In this document: positions 40,801-52,800 of the stretch, in pieces
How positions within the stretch are numbered: position 1 is the first letter of the stretch
Layout: the number at the start of each line of letters is the position of its first letter
DNA from: Acholoe squamosa
Taxonomy: Eukaryota > Annelida > Polychaeta > Phyllodocida > Polynoidae
Reading direction: 5' to 3'
Assembly (NCBI GenBank): GCA_949317995.1
Contig: OX439042.1
Location: 15,355,174-15,419,173 of the forward strand
Length of the DNA stretch: 64,000 nucleotides
Program-made: the position numbers and the translations under genes
Notes under the pieces: generated by a model
The model's input: only the letters and a program-made list of their open reading frames with translations
The model's database searches: none
Told to the model about the DNA's origin: nothing

Positions 40801-43800
40801 TCTTAGTCTCATATGATCCATTTCTCATAAGCTTATCTAAATTTCTATTTTTAGAATAGCAGCCTCCTTGGCAGCACTCTTCCTAATTATGTGCACCCAG
40901 ACCCAACAGTCAGGAGCACAGGATTTTGTAACCAAAGAAGAGACCATCTTCAGGCCAAACTATGGTGTTTTATTCACTAAAATACCCCAGAAAATGATCT
41001 CAGGATATATGGATTACCCATTAGTTTTCGCTTTAGACCTATCCTTTAATCAATCCTTGCAGCGACCGGACAAATTAACTTCCCTAGTCAGCAGAAATGC
41101 CCCAAATTTTATCTCGGAAACCGCCCAATCTTTAGACCTAATTTTGACAAAACTCTACCAAAAATCTCAAAAATCTTTAGCCCTGTTAATAAAATTTTTG
41201 GAGCATCCCCAAACCAGAACACCCAGAGGCGCCCCAGGACAGATCATAGGTGATATTTTAAGAGCATCAATTGGTTTGAGCACGCAACCTGAAGTAGACT
41301 TGTTGAATTCTGAAATGTCCGACTTAGAAAAAGCCCTAGCTACTAAAATGCACATGGTAGAATTAGCCACACATTTTCTTTTGAACATTTCTGAATTTAA
41401 TTATCAATCTCTAAGCATTTTCTCCAGCATACAAAATAACACGGATGACGCCCTGTCTCTGCTCAGTTCCAACCTCCAGCTCTTGAGTAAGAATGTATCA
41501 AATATCTTATTCAACCTGGAACAACAGAGCAGACAAGACACCTATCATTCGATGTTATTTACCGCTGCTAACTCTCAGATTGAAGCGCTAATGAGCCTGC
41601 AAAATGATTTAGACACCCTTCTGGACTCACTAACCACTCTAATGAAAGGTGAGCTACCTCCAAAATTAATTCCCCATAAAGTTATGGAAGATGGACTTAA
41701 TAATCTATCAAGCTCCTTGTATGAAGCCCATAACGGTATCACGATTCTAAACGTACCCACCGGTTTCTTCTACAAGAGGAGAGTGCATGTGCACTGGCAG
41801 GACCAAAACAAACTTTACATCACAGTACCTATACCCATAGGACTGGGAGACAACACCTACTCCATATATAGGGCGGAGGCCTTTCCAGTCCCATTTGATA
41901 CCACCAATGTAAACACTACTGGGTTTACACAAGTACAGCCTTTGCCTGATTACATAGCTATGTCTGTGTCCCAGTCACACTACATTGAACTGGACCACTC
42001 TGACTTAGATCTATGTGATGTAAATGTTTTTATAACATGCAACCTGCCCCTGCCCATGTTATCTCCTAGGTACCCCACCTGCAGCTTATCCCTATTTTTA
42101 GACCTACCTGACGCTGTACATAACACCTGCAATTTTCGGGCCCACATGACAGCACAAATTCCCAACATTGCTAAGCCCATCTCCCAGAACTCCTATATGC
42201 TGATCACTAGCACTTCACCTTCAATAATACAATGCTCGAACTCAGGCCAAATCGAGATCAAAAATGCAGCCTACTCTATTATTTCAGTACCATGCCTCTG
42301 CTCACTTAAAAACAGAGGCATGATAATGATTAATTCCGATCTATCCTGCGCCCAAAACTTTACTCTAGAACCTATTGCCAAAGTGCCCGTCAATTTGCCA
42401 CTATGGCGGCATTTTGGTAACCCGCCAATCAACACATCAGGAGTAACCATAGCAACCACCCCGACCCATCTAGACCTACCAAATTTTCAGCGCCTGAAGC
42501 GCCTTCACAACCAAAAATTCCTACCCCTATTCAAGGACATTTTAAACTTAAAAGGCGCTGCCACCAAAATTCATGATAAGTCATCCATCCTGAGCACCAA
42601 CTCACTCATACATCTAGGATATCACCTGGAATTCTCCCCTTGGTTACACCTGTTGTCGCCAGCCATCACCATCTTGTGCTGCCTGATCACGTGTCGTGTA
42701 CACATGCGCGTGGTATACTTAGCCCAATTAATGACCATTCACAGTCGAGCAACGATGGCTGACGCAGCATCTTGGAATAAGCTTAAAGAAATGATCAGAA
42801 ACACCAACCAAAATTGGCCTACGCGGACCCCACCCCAGGAGATCACAACACCTGACTGGATTCAGATGCCAGGAAGGTATGATTCCATGATTGTCTTTCT
42901 AGGCATCATACTCAGCTTGCTATTCATCAGAGCGGCAGGGAGACGCTGTCTCAGGCATTGGCCCTACAGCAGACAGGACCCCGCCCCCGGCACCCCAAGA
43001 TTCGTGCTGAAAATACACTCTGGAGGGCACACATATGCTTTTCCAGTGGATTAATGGTGTATGGAAGGAACCTTTGGCCAGTCTCCATCTTGGCTCCCAA
43101 ACTAGCACCACCCAGGTTAACTTTCCCCCTAGCCCGTCATCTTGATGCGCATTGGAAGTCAGACGTCGGAATGATCATTGGTGGAAGGACGGTGAAGCTG
43201 GAGAGGTACCCCAGTTGCCCTTTGCTCTGGCGCATTCCCCTCGCAATCATCCTCAGATCCAGACCCCACACGGTCACCCTGGCCATTGTACAGGAAAACC
43301 AGCCTGACTTCCAACTCACACCAAGTGAATATGAACTATCGGCCAGCTACAAACCAGTGCCACCTATGACACGGAGAAAAGACCTACTCAGGCGGGAAGC
43401 CCCTAAAGCCTCCACCAGTGGGACAACTCCAGCAGAGATGGCCCTGCTACAACTCAGAGAAACCCAACCACCCAAGGACCTATACTTATTAAACCCTACA
43501 CTGGCTGAGAGGGCCATGAACACCATGGATGGTAGGTTTTTAAACATTTTAAACCATTAGTTTCGGCTGATGTGGGGATCGTTGAGAACACTCAGCATCC
43601 TCAGCGACCTCCACCGGCCACCCCCCGAGGTTCCTCCCATAATGGACTCTCCCCAGCGCCCACAGGCCCGGTGACAACACTGGACGGTACCACCACCCTT
43701 ATGTGGGGATGGCAGGTGCTGAACAGCGCTACATAGCAGACCGGATAGCCCTGAGACGCTGATGTGGGGATCCCCCTCCTATCCGCCGAGATCCCCGAGA

Positions 43801-46800
43801 CCCCCCAAGGACCCCCCATAGGGCCCCATCCCGACCTAATACCTAAAACCATGCCCACAAATTGCAATACCCCGCCGTTGTTTCACTTTGCACCTCACTA
43901 GATCTTATCAATGACGATGCAAAACCGTTCCACAACCCATAAACGCAGTCATAACGTCTCATTAATGAAAACGGTGATCAACAACGCGCGGCCATCTGGA
44001 AAATGAAGAACGCCTTGAACGATCTCCATCTTGCGTAACTACTGATAAGATAGCCGGCGCCCATATCTTATATAGGGCCAAGGCTATAGGCATCAAAACT
44101 CAAAATTTAATTCAAAATTCGCGACCCCCACCCTCAGAGTTCAACTGGCATACTGTTTGCCAGAATGCCAAAACTCAAACCTTTTTCGAGACCTTTCAAC
44201 CACTTTCGTGGAACTTTAGGCCACTATTTGAAATATTTTTCAGGAATTTTATCTGAATAATCAGGTTCGGCGCGGTGAAGCGACAGCTCGGTACCGCCAC
44301 CCAGCGTGATACAAATTAACCAACTAAGCTTGCTTAGTTACACTTACCGCGTTCTATTCTTGCAATCAAATTGAGCTCTGTCAAGTTAATATTATGTGTC
44401 AAACAGCAGAAATTTATAGCACCTATTGGTTATCCTGTATTGACAAGGCCACCAGCTGACCCAACCAGGATTTTACACCTCTGTTAATGGTTTGTTTTCA
44501 CGGCTCTCTTCCCTACAGACCCCTCCTCTGAAGACCTGGCAGCCCCACCATCCGTCGGCCCTCCAGCCCTGGAGACAGACGAGCCGGGGCAATCATCGTC
44601 AAGGAAGGCGACAGGAGGAAGAAGCAGGAGGGAAGAGGTCAGGCGAAATCCAACCCCACCAGCAGCGGACCCCGAGCCCCAGCAGCAACTTCCACCAGCC
44701 AGTGGAGGGAGCCAGCTAGAAAGCCCCATCTAACACCCAGGGGAACCTATGTGTCAGCAGCCTGTAGGCCTGGCACACCCATGCCCCCAACCTACAGGCA
44801 CAACAACAACTACTGCCGCCACATCAATGGGCAGGTATCCGCTGCCAGACTTTGCATACCGTGTTACCATCAACCAAATGGGTTCCTGTGCCCTTGTGCT
44901 TATGACAACAAACCTAAGCCAAGCGGCAACAGGCAAAGATCCACGCCCAGAACCATGTGGAAGCCCATGCCAGCTCGACCTACCCCTACCACAGAGACAG
45001 ATACCACCTCAGAGGACGGATCAGATGTGGCCACAGCTGGTGATTTAGCATCAGTATACTTAGACTTTTCTGACATTACCATCTCAAAATTCAGACCCAT
45101 CAGATCCAGGACCCATCGTAAAGCTGAAGGCAGGTTCAAGAATTTCAACATCAAAGAACATCAAAACCTACCTCCAAACAGCATACACCCTAATCGACAT
45201 TTCAGAACACACAAATAGACTTTTCACAGAATCAATTTTTGTACTACCTAGCCATTGAGATACGATTGTAAACAACCCCCCCATGCCTATACGTATTACT
45301 TGTTCTCTGAAAATGTAAAATTTTTTTTTTCTTTTTCTCTCAGCATGTCGAATCCTTTTCACTGGATTCTTTAAAAAGCCTGTTTTCTTTAGGCCAAATG
45401 TATATATTAACTTAAGATTCTTTCTTTTGATGAACATTATCAGACTAAAACCAAAATGGCCTTCTGGTTTACCTCTCTAGGCGTTATAAAGTTCATCACC
45501 TTCACCATTGTTTTTCAAGCTCAACTATGACATGTATTTATGAGTTTTAGTCAAATTAGTTATCCAATACATCCCATTTTTGTATATTTTCATGAAAATT
45601 ACCATGTTTCTAGTCAACAGTAACACTGAATACCACCTTGACTTATACCTTATACCCAACTGTGTAGCTGACCCTACACAACTTCAGTTATGAGCCTTGG
45701 TAATGTGGAGCCAAAAACTCATCACCCTTGCGTTGATTGTTGACCCCACAATACCAAGAATCACCAAGCTTGGTTAATTTTCATCTGGATATTTCATTGC
45801 GTATTATTGTATAAAACCAACATGTTATCAAACCAGAAAAATTTTCTTTTTCCCACGATAACGAACCGGTACATATATATTTTAAGCATTGTACATATCC
45901 CGGCATTTAAAACCTGTATATATACATTAAGTCACTTGATCCACACAAAACTTATTTTTGTAATTCCATAAAGGAACCTTTTTTTTTAATACTGATTATA
46001 ATGTCAAACCGGTCAGGTTTTTCACAAACCCAGTATTTGTATCATAATACCCATAATTGTCAATGGACTTGGCAAAGCCTCATCTCTTCTACTTATTTTT
46101 CTCCCTTTACACTCGTGCAGAGACGAGTAGGAATGTGGGGATTTGTCAATGGACCATTCTGGGTATTATTATTATTTTTCATATTTACTAATTTCTTCGC
46201 CATATAAAACCCAAGCTCTGCTCACGATCCATACTCAACAATCTCCTGCATTCCTCAATAGGAACCAGGATCCTTTAGTCATCACAAACACATTTCCTCC
46301 ATGAGGCTCTGTGACATAATGTAGACGGATGTAATAACATTCCAATCATATCTACACCCACACAGCCCCGCTGGAGGATGTGGGGTCCACCTGTGGTGCC
46401 ATATTTGGAATGAGAGAATATTTCACAATCTCCTCTCAATCCTCATCAATATGATTAACACACAGGTGGCAATCTCTCCCTATGACACGTGTCCCTATTT
46501 CATTGAGCCACGTGTATAGAATATTTCACAACACCGCGAGCTGCTCAAGTCCTTCATATAAAAGGCAGCTTGAGCAGCTCCCAATCATCTCTCCCAACTT
46601 ACACCTTACACCTATACCTAGAACCTATGACAGGTTGAGCTATAGGATCGGAGGCAGAGCTTAGATCTTGGCGAGTGTTATCATTGTTACCACCTTTATG
46701 AAACACTCATGTCAGCTATGCAATAAAAGGATCAACTGAACTTCCCTGGATTCCGTGTACATTCACTTCACCACATGTAACCGTCCGTTGACAAGAGCCA

Positions 46801-49800
46801 GGTGGAGTATAAACATGACAGATTCACCTCATATAACATAATATATTTAAGAGTTCAAGATGGTAGCCATTATCCAAGCTGGGCAGTCATTCTCTAGGAT
46901 GGCATTTCTAATCAGGTTACAACTTTACAAGTCATGCCAGAAGTACCCTGTATGATTAAATCACAGCCCAATCTTACAGAGCAATTGTCCTGTCTCCATC
47001 CGCACAGCCGTAGAGCTCAGTGTATTCCCCTTCTGTGCACAGTAGACCCCATTTCGTACAATTTCTCTCTACAACTAAAGTTCTTCTGAGGTGTAGTGGC
47101 TGTGGCTAGGGCTGTGTGCGATCAAGATTTCCTCTCAGATTGTATATCATAGCGAGCAGCATCTTAAGTACTAGCATGATGAACAGATGAAAGTATATAA
47201 GAAAATGAATGCAAGAGGCTACTCTCAGAAGGCAGAGATAAGAAACACAAACTGTTCAAAGACTCAATTGTGAAGAACTTTATATCAACACATGCCAAGG
47301 TGTGCATAGGAAAAGATTGACATATCTGTGAAGGTTTAAACATTATCTTATAAAGCATCAAAATGGATTATGTCTGTTAGAGTCTGTTTTGACCTTGAAA
47401 ACATTCTTTTTATTGATGGACTATTGAAAGAAACTACCCTGACACAAATGGTATGTCACATACATTGGCCCTTGCAGTGTATGGTCTAGTCCTTATTATT
47501 GTTTGTCTTATTATAACACAGAGTGATTCAGGTTCAGGTACACAAATGTTATATGGCTGATTCAGTGAGCCTACACAAAACTTGCAAATGTGTCACAACT
47601 ATCTGCATGTCATTGATGATATGTACAGCAGATTTCTTATCTCAATGTGAGTTCCCTTTCTGTGTGAAACAACTTTTCACCTGGGAGAGCTTAGAAATGA
47701 TAAGGAAGAGCCTAATACCAAACAATGTTCACATGAGGGTTAGCTTGGTATACCATTAGCCAATGCCTGATTCTCAAGTGATCAAATGGTCACTCCCTAA
47801 TATTGGCTATGAAAATCATGCATTACTTATTGCTTTATCTCCCCACATAATGGCCATTTTTCACTAAGTTATGTTGACATGGGTGAGAGCTATATTCATA
47901 TTAAATTACATTTTGTGGTCAGAATGTCATGTTCAAATTATCTCTGTTCCTTCTCTAACAGAGACTCCCTTCCTCTGATTATGATGCCTGCTTACCCCTC
48001 CCCTTCTATTAAACTTGAGGACATGTTGCTTCATTTCACTTCAATCCTTCTCGCCAAATAGCAGGTTTTAAGTGATAGGAAAGGCAGTGGTAGCCTATGA
48101 GCACTCTGATTTGAATATCTGGCAACAGAATTAAAAAAGGGTTCTGATGGAAGTAGAATCAGATTAGGATGGGTCTCCTAGATTCATGGCAAGCAGTGTT
48201 CATTTTTGATGGTTGAATCCCAACAGTCACCTACATGGTGACTGTTGATAAAATGAAAAAATACTGACTGTTGAGAAAATGATAAATATTTGAATGATTC
48301 CAGTTCTAAAGCAGCAAACAAACCCCCGTATATGGAAATTGACACTGAGTTTGATGACGTAGTGGGACATCCTGTTCCATAAACAAAGGTAGGCACTAAG
48401 ATTTTGGGACTTTGACCAAATGTGAACTACTGTAATCTCCCGCGTAGAAGGCGCAGCTCGCGTAGAAGGCACCCCCCAACTCAGAGAAGGCCTTTTCACG
48501 TAGAAGGCGCACATACCTCTTCTGGATCGATTTCGGAAAAACCCGCATATAAGGCGCCCCCCCAACTCACAGGGGGGCTGTTTTGCGTAGAAGGCACCCC
48601 CCTCCCCACCCCCCTATATGAGTTCAAGCTGTCATCGGCACACGGTCGGCGTCAAACCGCCGAGCGCCCGTCAACACCTCCCGGCCTGCCGCGCTGCTGG
48701 CTATATGAGTTCAAGCTGTCATCGGCACACGGTGTGATGGTCGGTGTCAAACCCGCCGAGCAAATCTACAGCGACCGGTCTGCCGCGGTGCTGGCTATAT
48801 GAGTTCAAGCTGTCATCGGCACACGGTGTGACGGTCGGCGTCAAACCCGCCGAGCAAATCTACAGCGACCGGGCTGCCGCGCTGCTGGTGCTATGAGTTC
48901 AAGCTGTCATCGGCACACGGTCGGCGTCAAACCCGCCGAGCGCCCGTCGACACCTCCCGGTCTGCCGTGCTGCTGGCAGCTGTCATCGGCACACGGTGTG
49001 ACGGTCGGTGTCAAACCGGCCGAGCAAATCTACAGCGACCGGTCTGCCGCGGTGCTGGCTATATGAGTTCAAGCTGTCATCGGCACACGGTGTGACGGTC
49101 GGCGTCAAACCCGCCAAGCAAATCTACAGCGACCGGGCTGCCGCGCTGCTGGTGCTATGAGTTCAAGCTGTCATCGGCACACGGTCGGCGTCAAACCCGC
49201 CGAGCGCCCGTCGACACCTCCCGGTCTGCCGTGCTGCTGGCAGCTGTCATCGGCACACGGTGTGACGGTCGGTGTCAAACCGGCCGAGCAAATCTACACC
49301 GACCGGGCTGCCGAATTGCTGGCTATATGAGTTCAAGCTGTCATCGGCGCATGGTGGGCCTTATCCCCGGCGAGCGCATCGACACCTCCCGGTCTGCCGC
49401 GGTGCTGGCGCTATGAGTTCAAGCTGTCATCGGTGCATTTTCCCAAATGAGATGTTGGAAAAACCCGCGTATAAGGCGCACCCCAAACTCAAGGCAATTT
49501 ACCTCCCGCGTATAAGACCCAGCAGCATTTTGTTTGGCGTAGAAGACGTGCCTTCTACGCGGGAGATTACGGTATGTCTATCTAAGAAAGCTAAGACTTT
49601 CAGAAAAATCTTGTATCCAGACCTAAAATTATAGGCCATTGGCCTCTTAGTGAGTGTTTGTGTCTACCCCTGCATAGAGGAGTATTTATAGATTTCTAAT
49701 GATGAAGCATTTTGGCAAATACATGTACTTTGGAAAATTATTCTAAAGCATTATAGCCAATAGTCAGATTCACTTCAGTAGGTTAAGAAATAAAAGAAAC

Positions 49801-52800
49801 TGACATTAAATCTGATCGACCAATAAGGGTGTGCATAGTTCTATTTTCAGTAAGTTGACTGTGCCAAGGGAGAGCACTTATAAATATGTGTAAACAACAA
49901 TCCAGCTAGTCATTGCTCCCTTCACACAAACATGATCCCTGACTTGCTGAGATGCACCTGAGAAATGTGGTACAGATCAGTGTCATTTAGTTCTATCAGA
50001 GGGTGGTGTAGGTAGGCAGCCATCTTGGAAAATGGCTGTCATCTTGAAAAAACAGCTGCCACCTTTATTTTGAAATGTCATATGAAAACGGAGAAGAAGC
50101 TATCATCTTAATACTAAAGCATCAGAAAAGATGTATTACCACATGACAAACCTATGACAAAATCATAATATCAGATCCAATCAATTTAGTAAAATATATG
50201 TCAGACACCTAACTGCACACATTTAAACTGCTCTAATGTGAATATTAGCTACCTGGAAACACAGAAAATGACCCCAGGATCAAGTTAATTGAGAAACTAC
50301 ATCCATTACTATCTAAGAAACAATTTTTTACTTCTTATTTAGGCAGCCATCTTGAAAAATAGCCACCATCTTGGATTTCATAGGTCTAATAACCAAAGAT
50401 ATGAGAAGTGGCCTCTGAGCATATCTATTTTCAGGCTTATATCACTAATTGCAGCAGTGTACATTACGTACATCTGCTCATATCTGAAAAATTACAGCAA
50501 AAATGGCAGCCATTTTGTTTTTGCAATTTCAGGGGGGGAAGTTAAAACATCAAATGTCATCTGGGAGATTTGAATTCAGCATACACAAATTACCCTAATC
50601 CAACTCCAAGAACACTTCTACTCAAAAATGCCCTACACTCCTTTATAGAGGGCTCTTTCTGAGATCTTGGTCCTGACTAACATTTAATTTCATCAATTCA
50701 AATATCAGTTAGACCGTTGTATTACCATTATTATAGCTATATTGAAGCGTCACTGTAACCCTATTTCTTTCTCGTGGTTTCTCAATTTATTTAATCAATT
50801 CAAATATCAATTACAAAATTGTATTACCATTAATGTAGCTATCTAGTGGGAAATTGGCTAGCAGTGCCCCTCCATGCAGGTTAGCTGACAGAACAAACTG
50901 GTACTGCGTTAACCAGTCCATGATGGCACGGGTCTCAGGTTGACGAGGATTGGAGTTGTGTCCGTCAAAGTAGTCTGGGAAGTTCCGGTTCAGGTCAATG
51001 CCATTTTTGTTAGCTCTGAAGGTAAGTTGATATCTATTTGTAGACTTCATCCAATTGCTATCTCTTCTGCCTAGATGATAATGTATTTTCATAGTTGCTC
51101 AATACCATTCTAATACTTCTATACGCTCAATAATTTACTCGCCTATAGTTTACTTATTACCACCATTCATCTCTAATTCTTATCCAAACCATTAACATTC
51201 CCAAACACTATACATATTTTGTCACCAAATGGATTAATATCACTTATCAACTTGAAGGGAGCTACCTACCTGCCATAGTAAAGTTCACAGATATATTCTG
51301 TAAGATTTGCGTTAGAGGACCCGTTCCATGTTCTATAAGTATCGGGAAACAGCGGGAGTTCTGTTGCATTCTTAGCACCATCTGGGTTCATAGTGGGCAT
51401 GATGTGAATTCTGGTATTGTCGAGCAGTGACGTCAAAGTCTTATTCTGGCCATAATTCTTGAGTAGATATTCTGATAGGTGGAGAAGTAGTTCTGAGTTG
51501 ACGATCTGGTATGAAGATAACAAGAGATTCAATGTTTAAATGTATCAAGATTTGGATCAGTTGAATTTCCTGGAAGATATGTTTGACATGTGAGCATCAT
51601 AAGTAGAAGGACGAAAACACATTCTAACTAAATCATTTTCTTGATTCTGAAAAATAAATCTGGGCTATCCCAAAGGTACAATAGAGGTCCAAGCGAAGGA
51701 AAGTGGGCTTGAATTTATTAGAGTCAATATCAACATTAGAAGACCAAAGATAAGGAAAAATGGACTTATAGACTTTTCAATTAACAAGTCACTTGAGGTG
51801 ATTAAATGTCTCAATGTTATAAAATGTGCTATTGGAACCACGCAGGGTAGATCAAACTTTATCCTGCAAATACAGAACTCCTTTGGCCTAAAATTGTTTT
51901 GGAGAAATCGTGTGGCAAATCTTAAAGGTTATAGACTTAATTACCCTTTCTTAAGGACCCCACAAGACAACATGTGCCTCCATGGGAAGTGCTCATCCTC
52001 CACTATTGACTCTCATTATGTTGTGCCATACGAAGACTTGTTATGGGCCATGTTGCATGTTAATCTTTTACATCATTCCCTATGACTGCGGGGATAATTT
52101 ACATTAATCAATGATTTGGATAATGATCTTTCTGTTGCTAACATGTTGATATTGGCCTTTCTGAAAAGCTTGCAACTGCATGATTATTGATGCCAATACA
52201 AATATTTCAACAACAACCTGGTAACTGAGCACTGTATAATGACGAAATAGATACATTTACCAAGAATAGTAGGAGCTTATACCTACCTCATTACCGTGCA
52301 TGTTTCCTACATATTTTACATCAGGTCGGAGGGGGACATATTCCCGAGGTCTGGACCCGAGTACCAGAACTGTCAGTTCTCTTCCTATGAAAAAAAGAAA
52401 TACTTGTTGTCAAGACATTCTGTACTTATATCTATACAGTTATTATCAAAAGGGGAGGATGAGAATTGCTCTTACTATCCATAACTTTGTTCTGTTTAAT
52501 TTCAGAGAACATAAGTGAAAGGAAATATCTATCAATACTTGAAGTATAGCCAGAAAAAAATGTATAAATGGGTATTCATTGAAGAAGCATTAGATTGTAA
52601 AAAATGAGAAGTATGTGGCTGTATACTCACACAAACCATAAACTTTCTATTATCAGAAATATTGATGAGATGATTATAAGATGCCTTATACATAATCATC
52701 TTACCCTGCACTGATTGGCCTATACTGTAGGTGTGTGATATGTTGGGGTACCTGGACACTAGGTCCATCACGAAGGCCTGCATCTCCTCATAGTTATGGT

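Larger units (their letters stand above)
30553..46793 (+). mobile_element. Element B: 16.2-kb envelope-bearing Ty3/Gypsy (errantivirus-like) LTR retroelement
   Basis: Two 650-bp LTRs with perfect TGTCAA...TTGACA ends bound the element, and AGAG (30549-30552, 46794-46797) is duplicated at both sides. Order: 5' LTR, primer site, gag, amber stop, pol, integrase (shifted frame), non-coding DNA with an internal TATA box, a spliced accessory gene, env, 3' exon with overlapping frames, polypurine tract (46129-46142), 3' LTR. About eight substitutions and no indels separate the LTRs (about 1.2%). It is inserted opposite to the carboxypeptidase gene. Disrupted points: the pol/integrase frame change and an env indel near 43050. 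Confidence 0.94.

Noticed and set aside
44749..45048. 99-codon ORF starting ATGTGTCAG in element B
   Set aside because: The overlapping frame to 45218 has the better Cys/His pattern and is longer. This one is Pro/Thr low complexity only.
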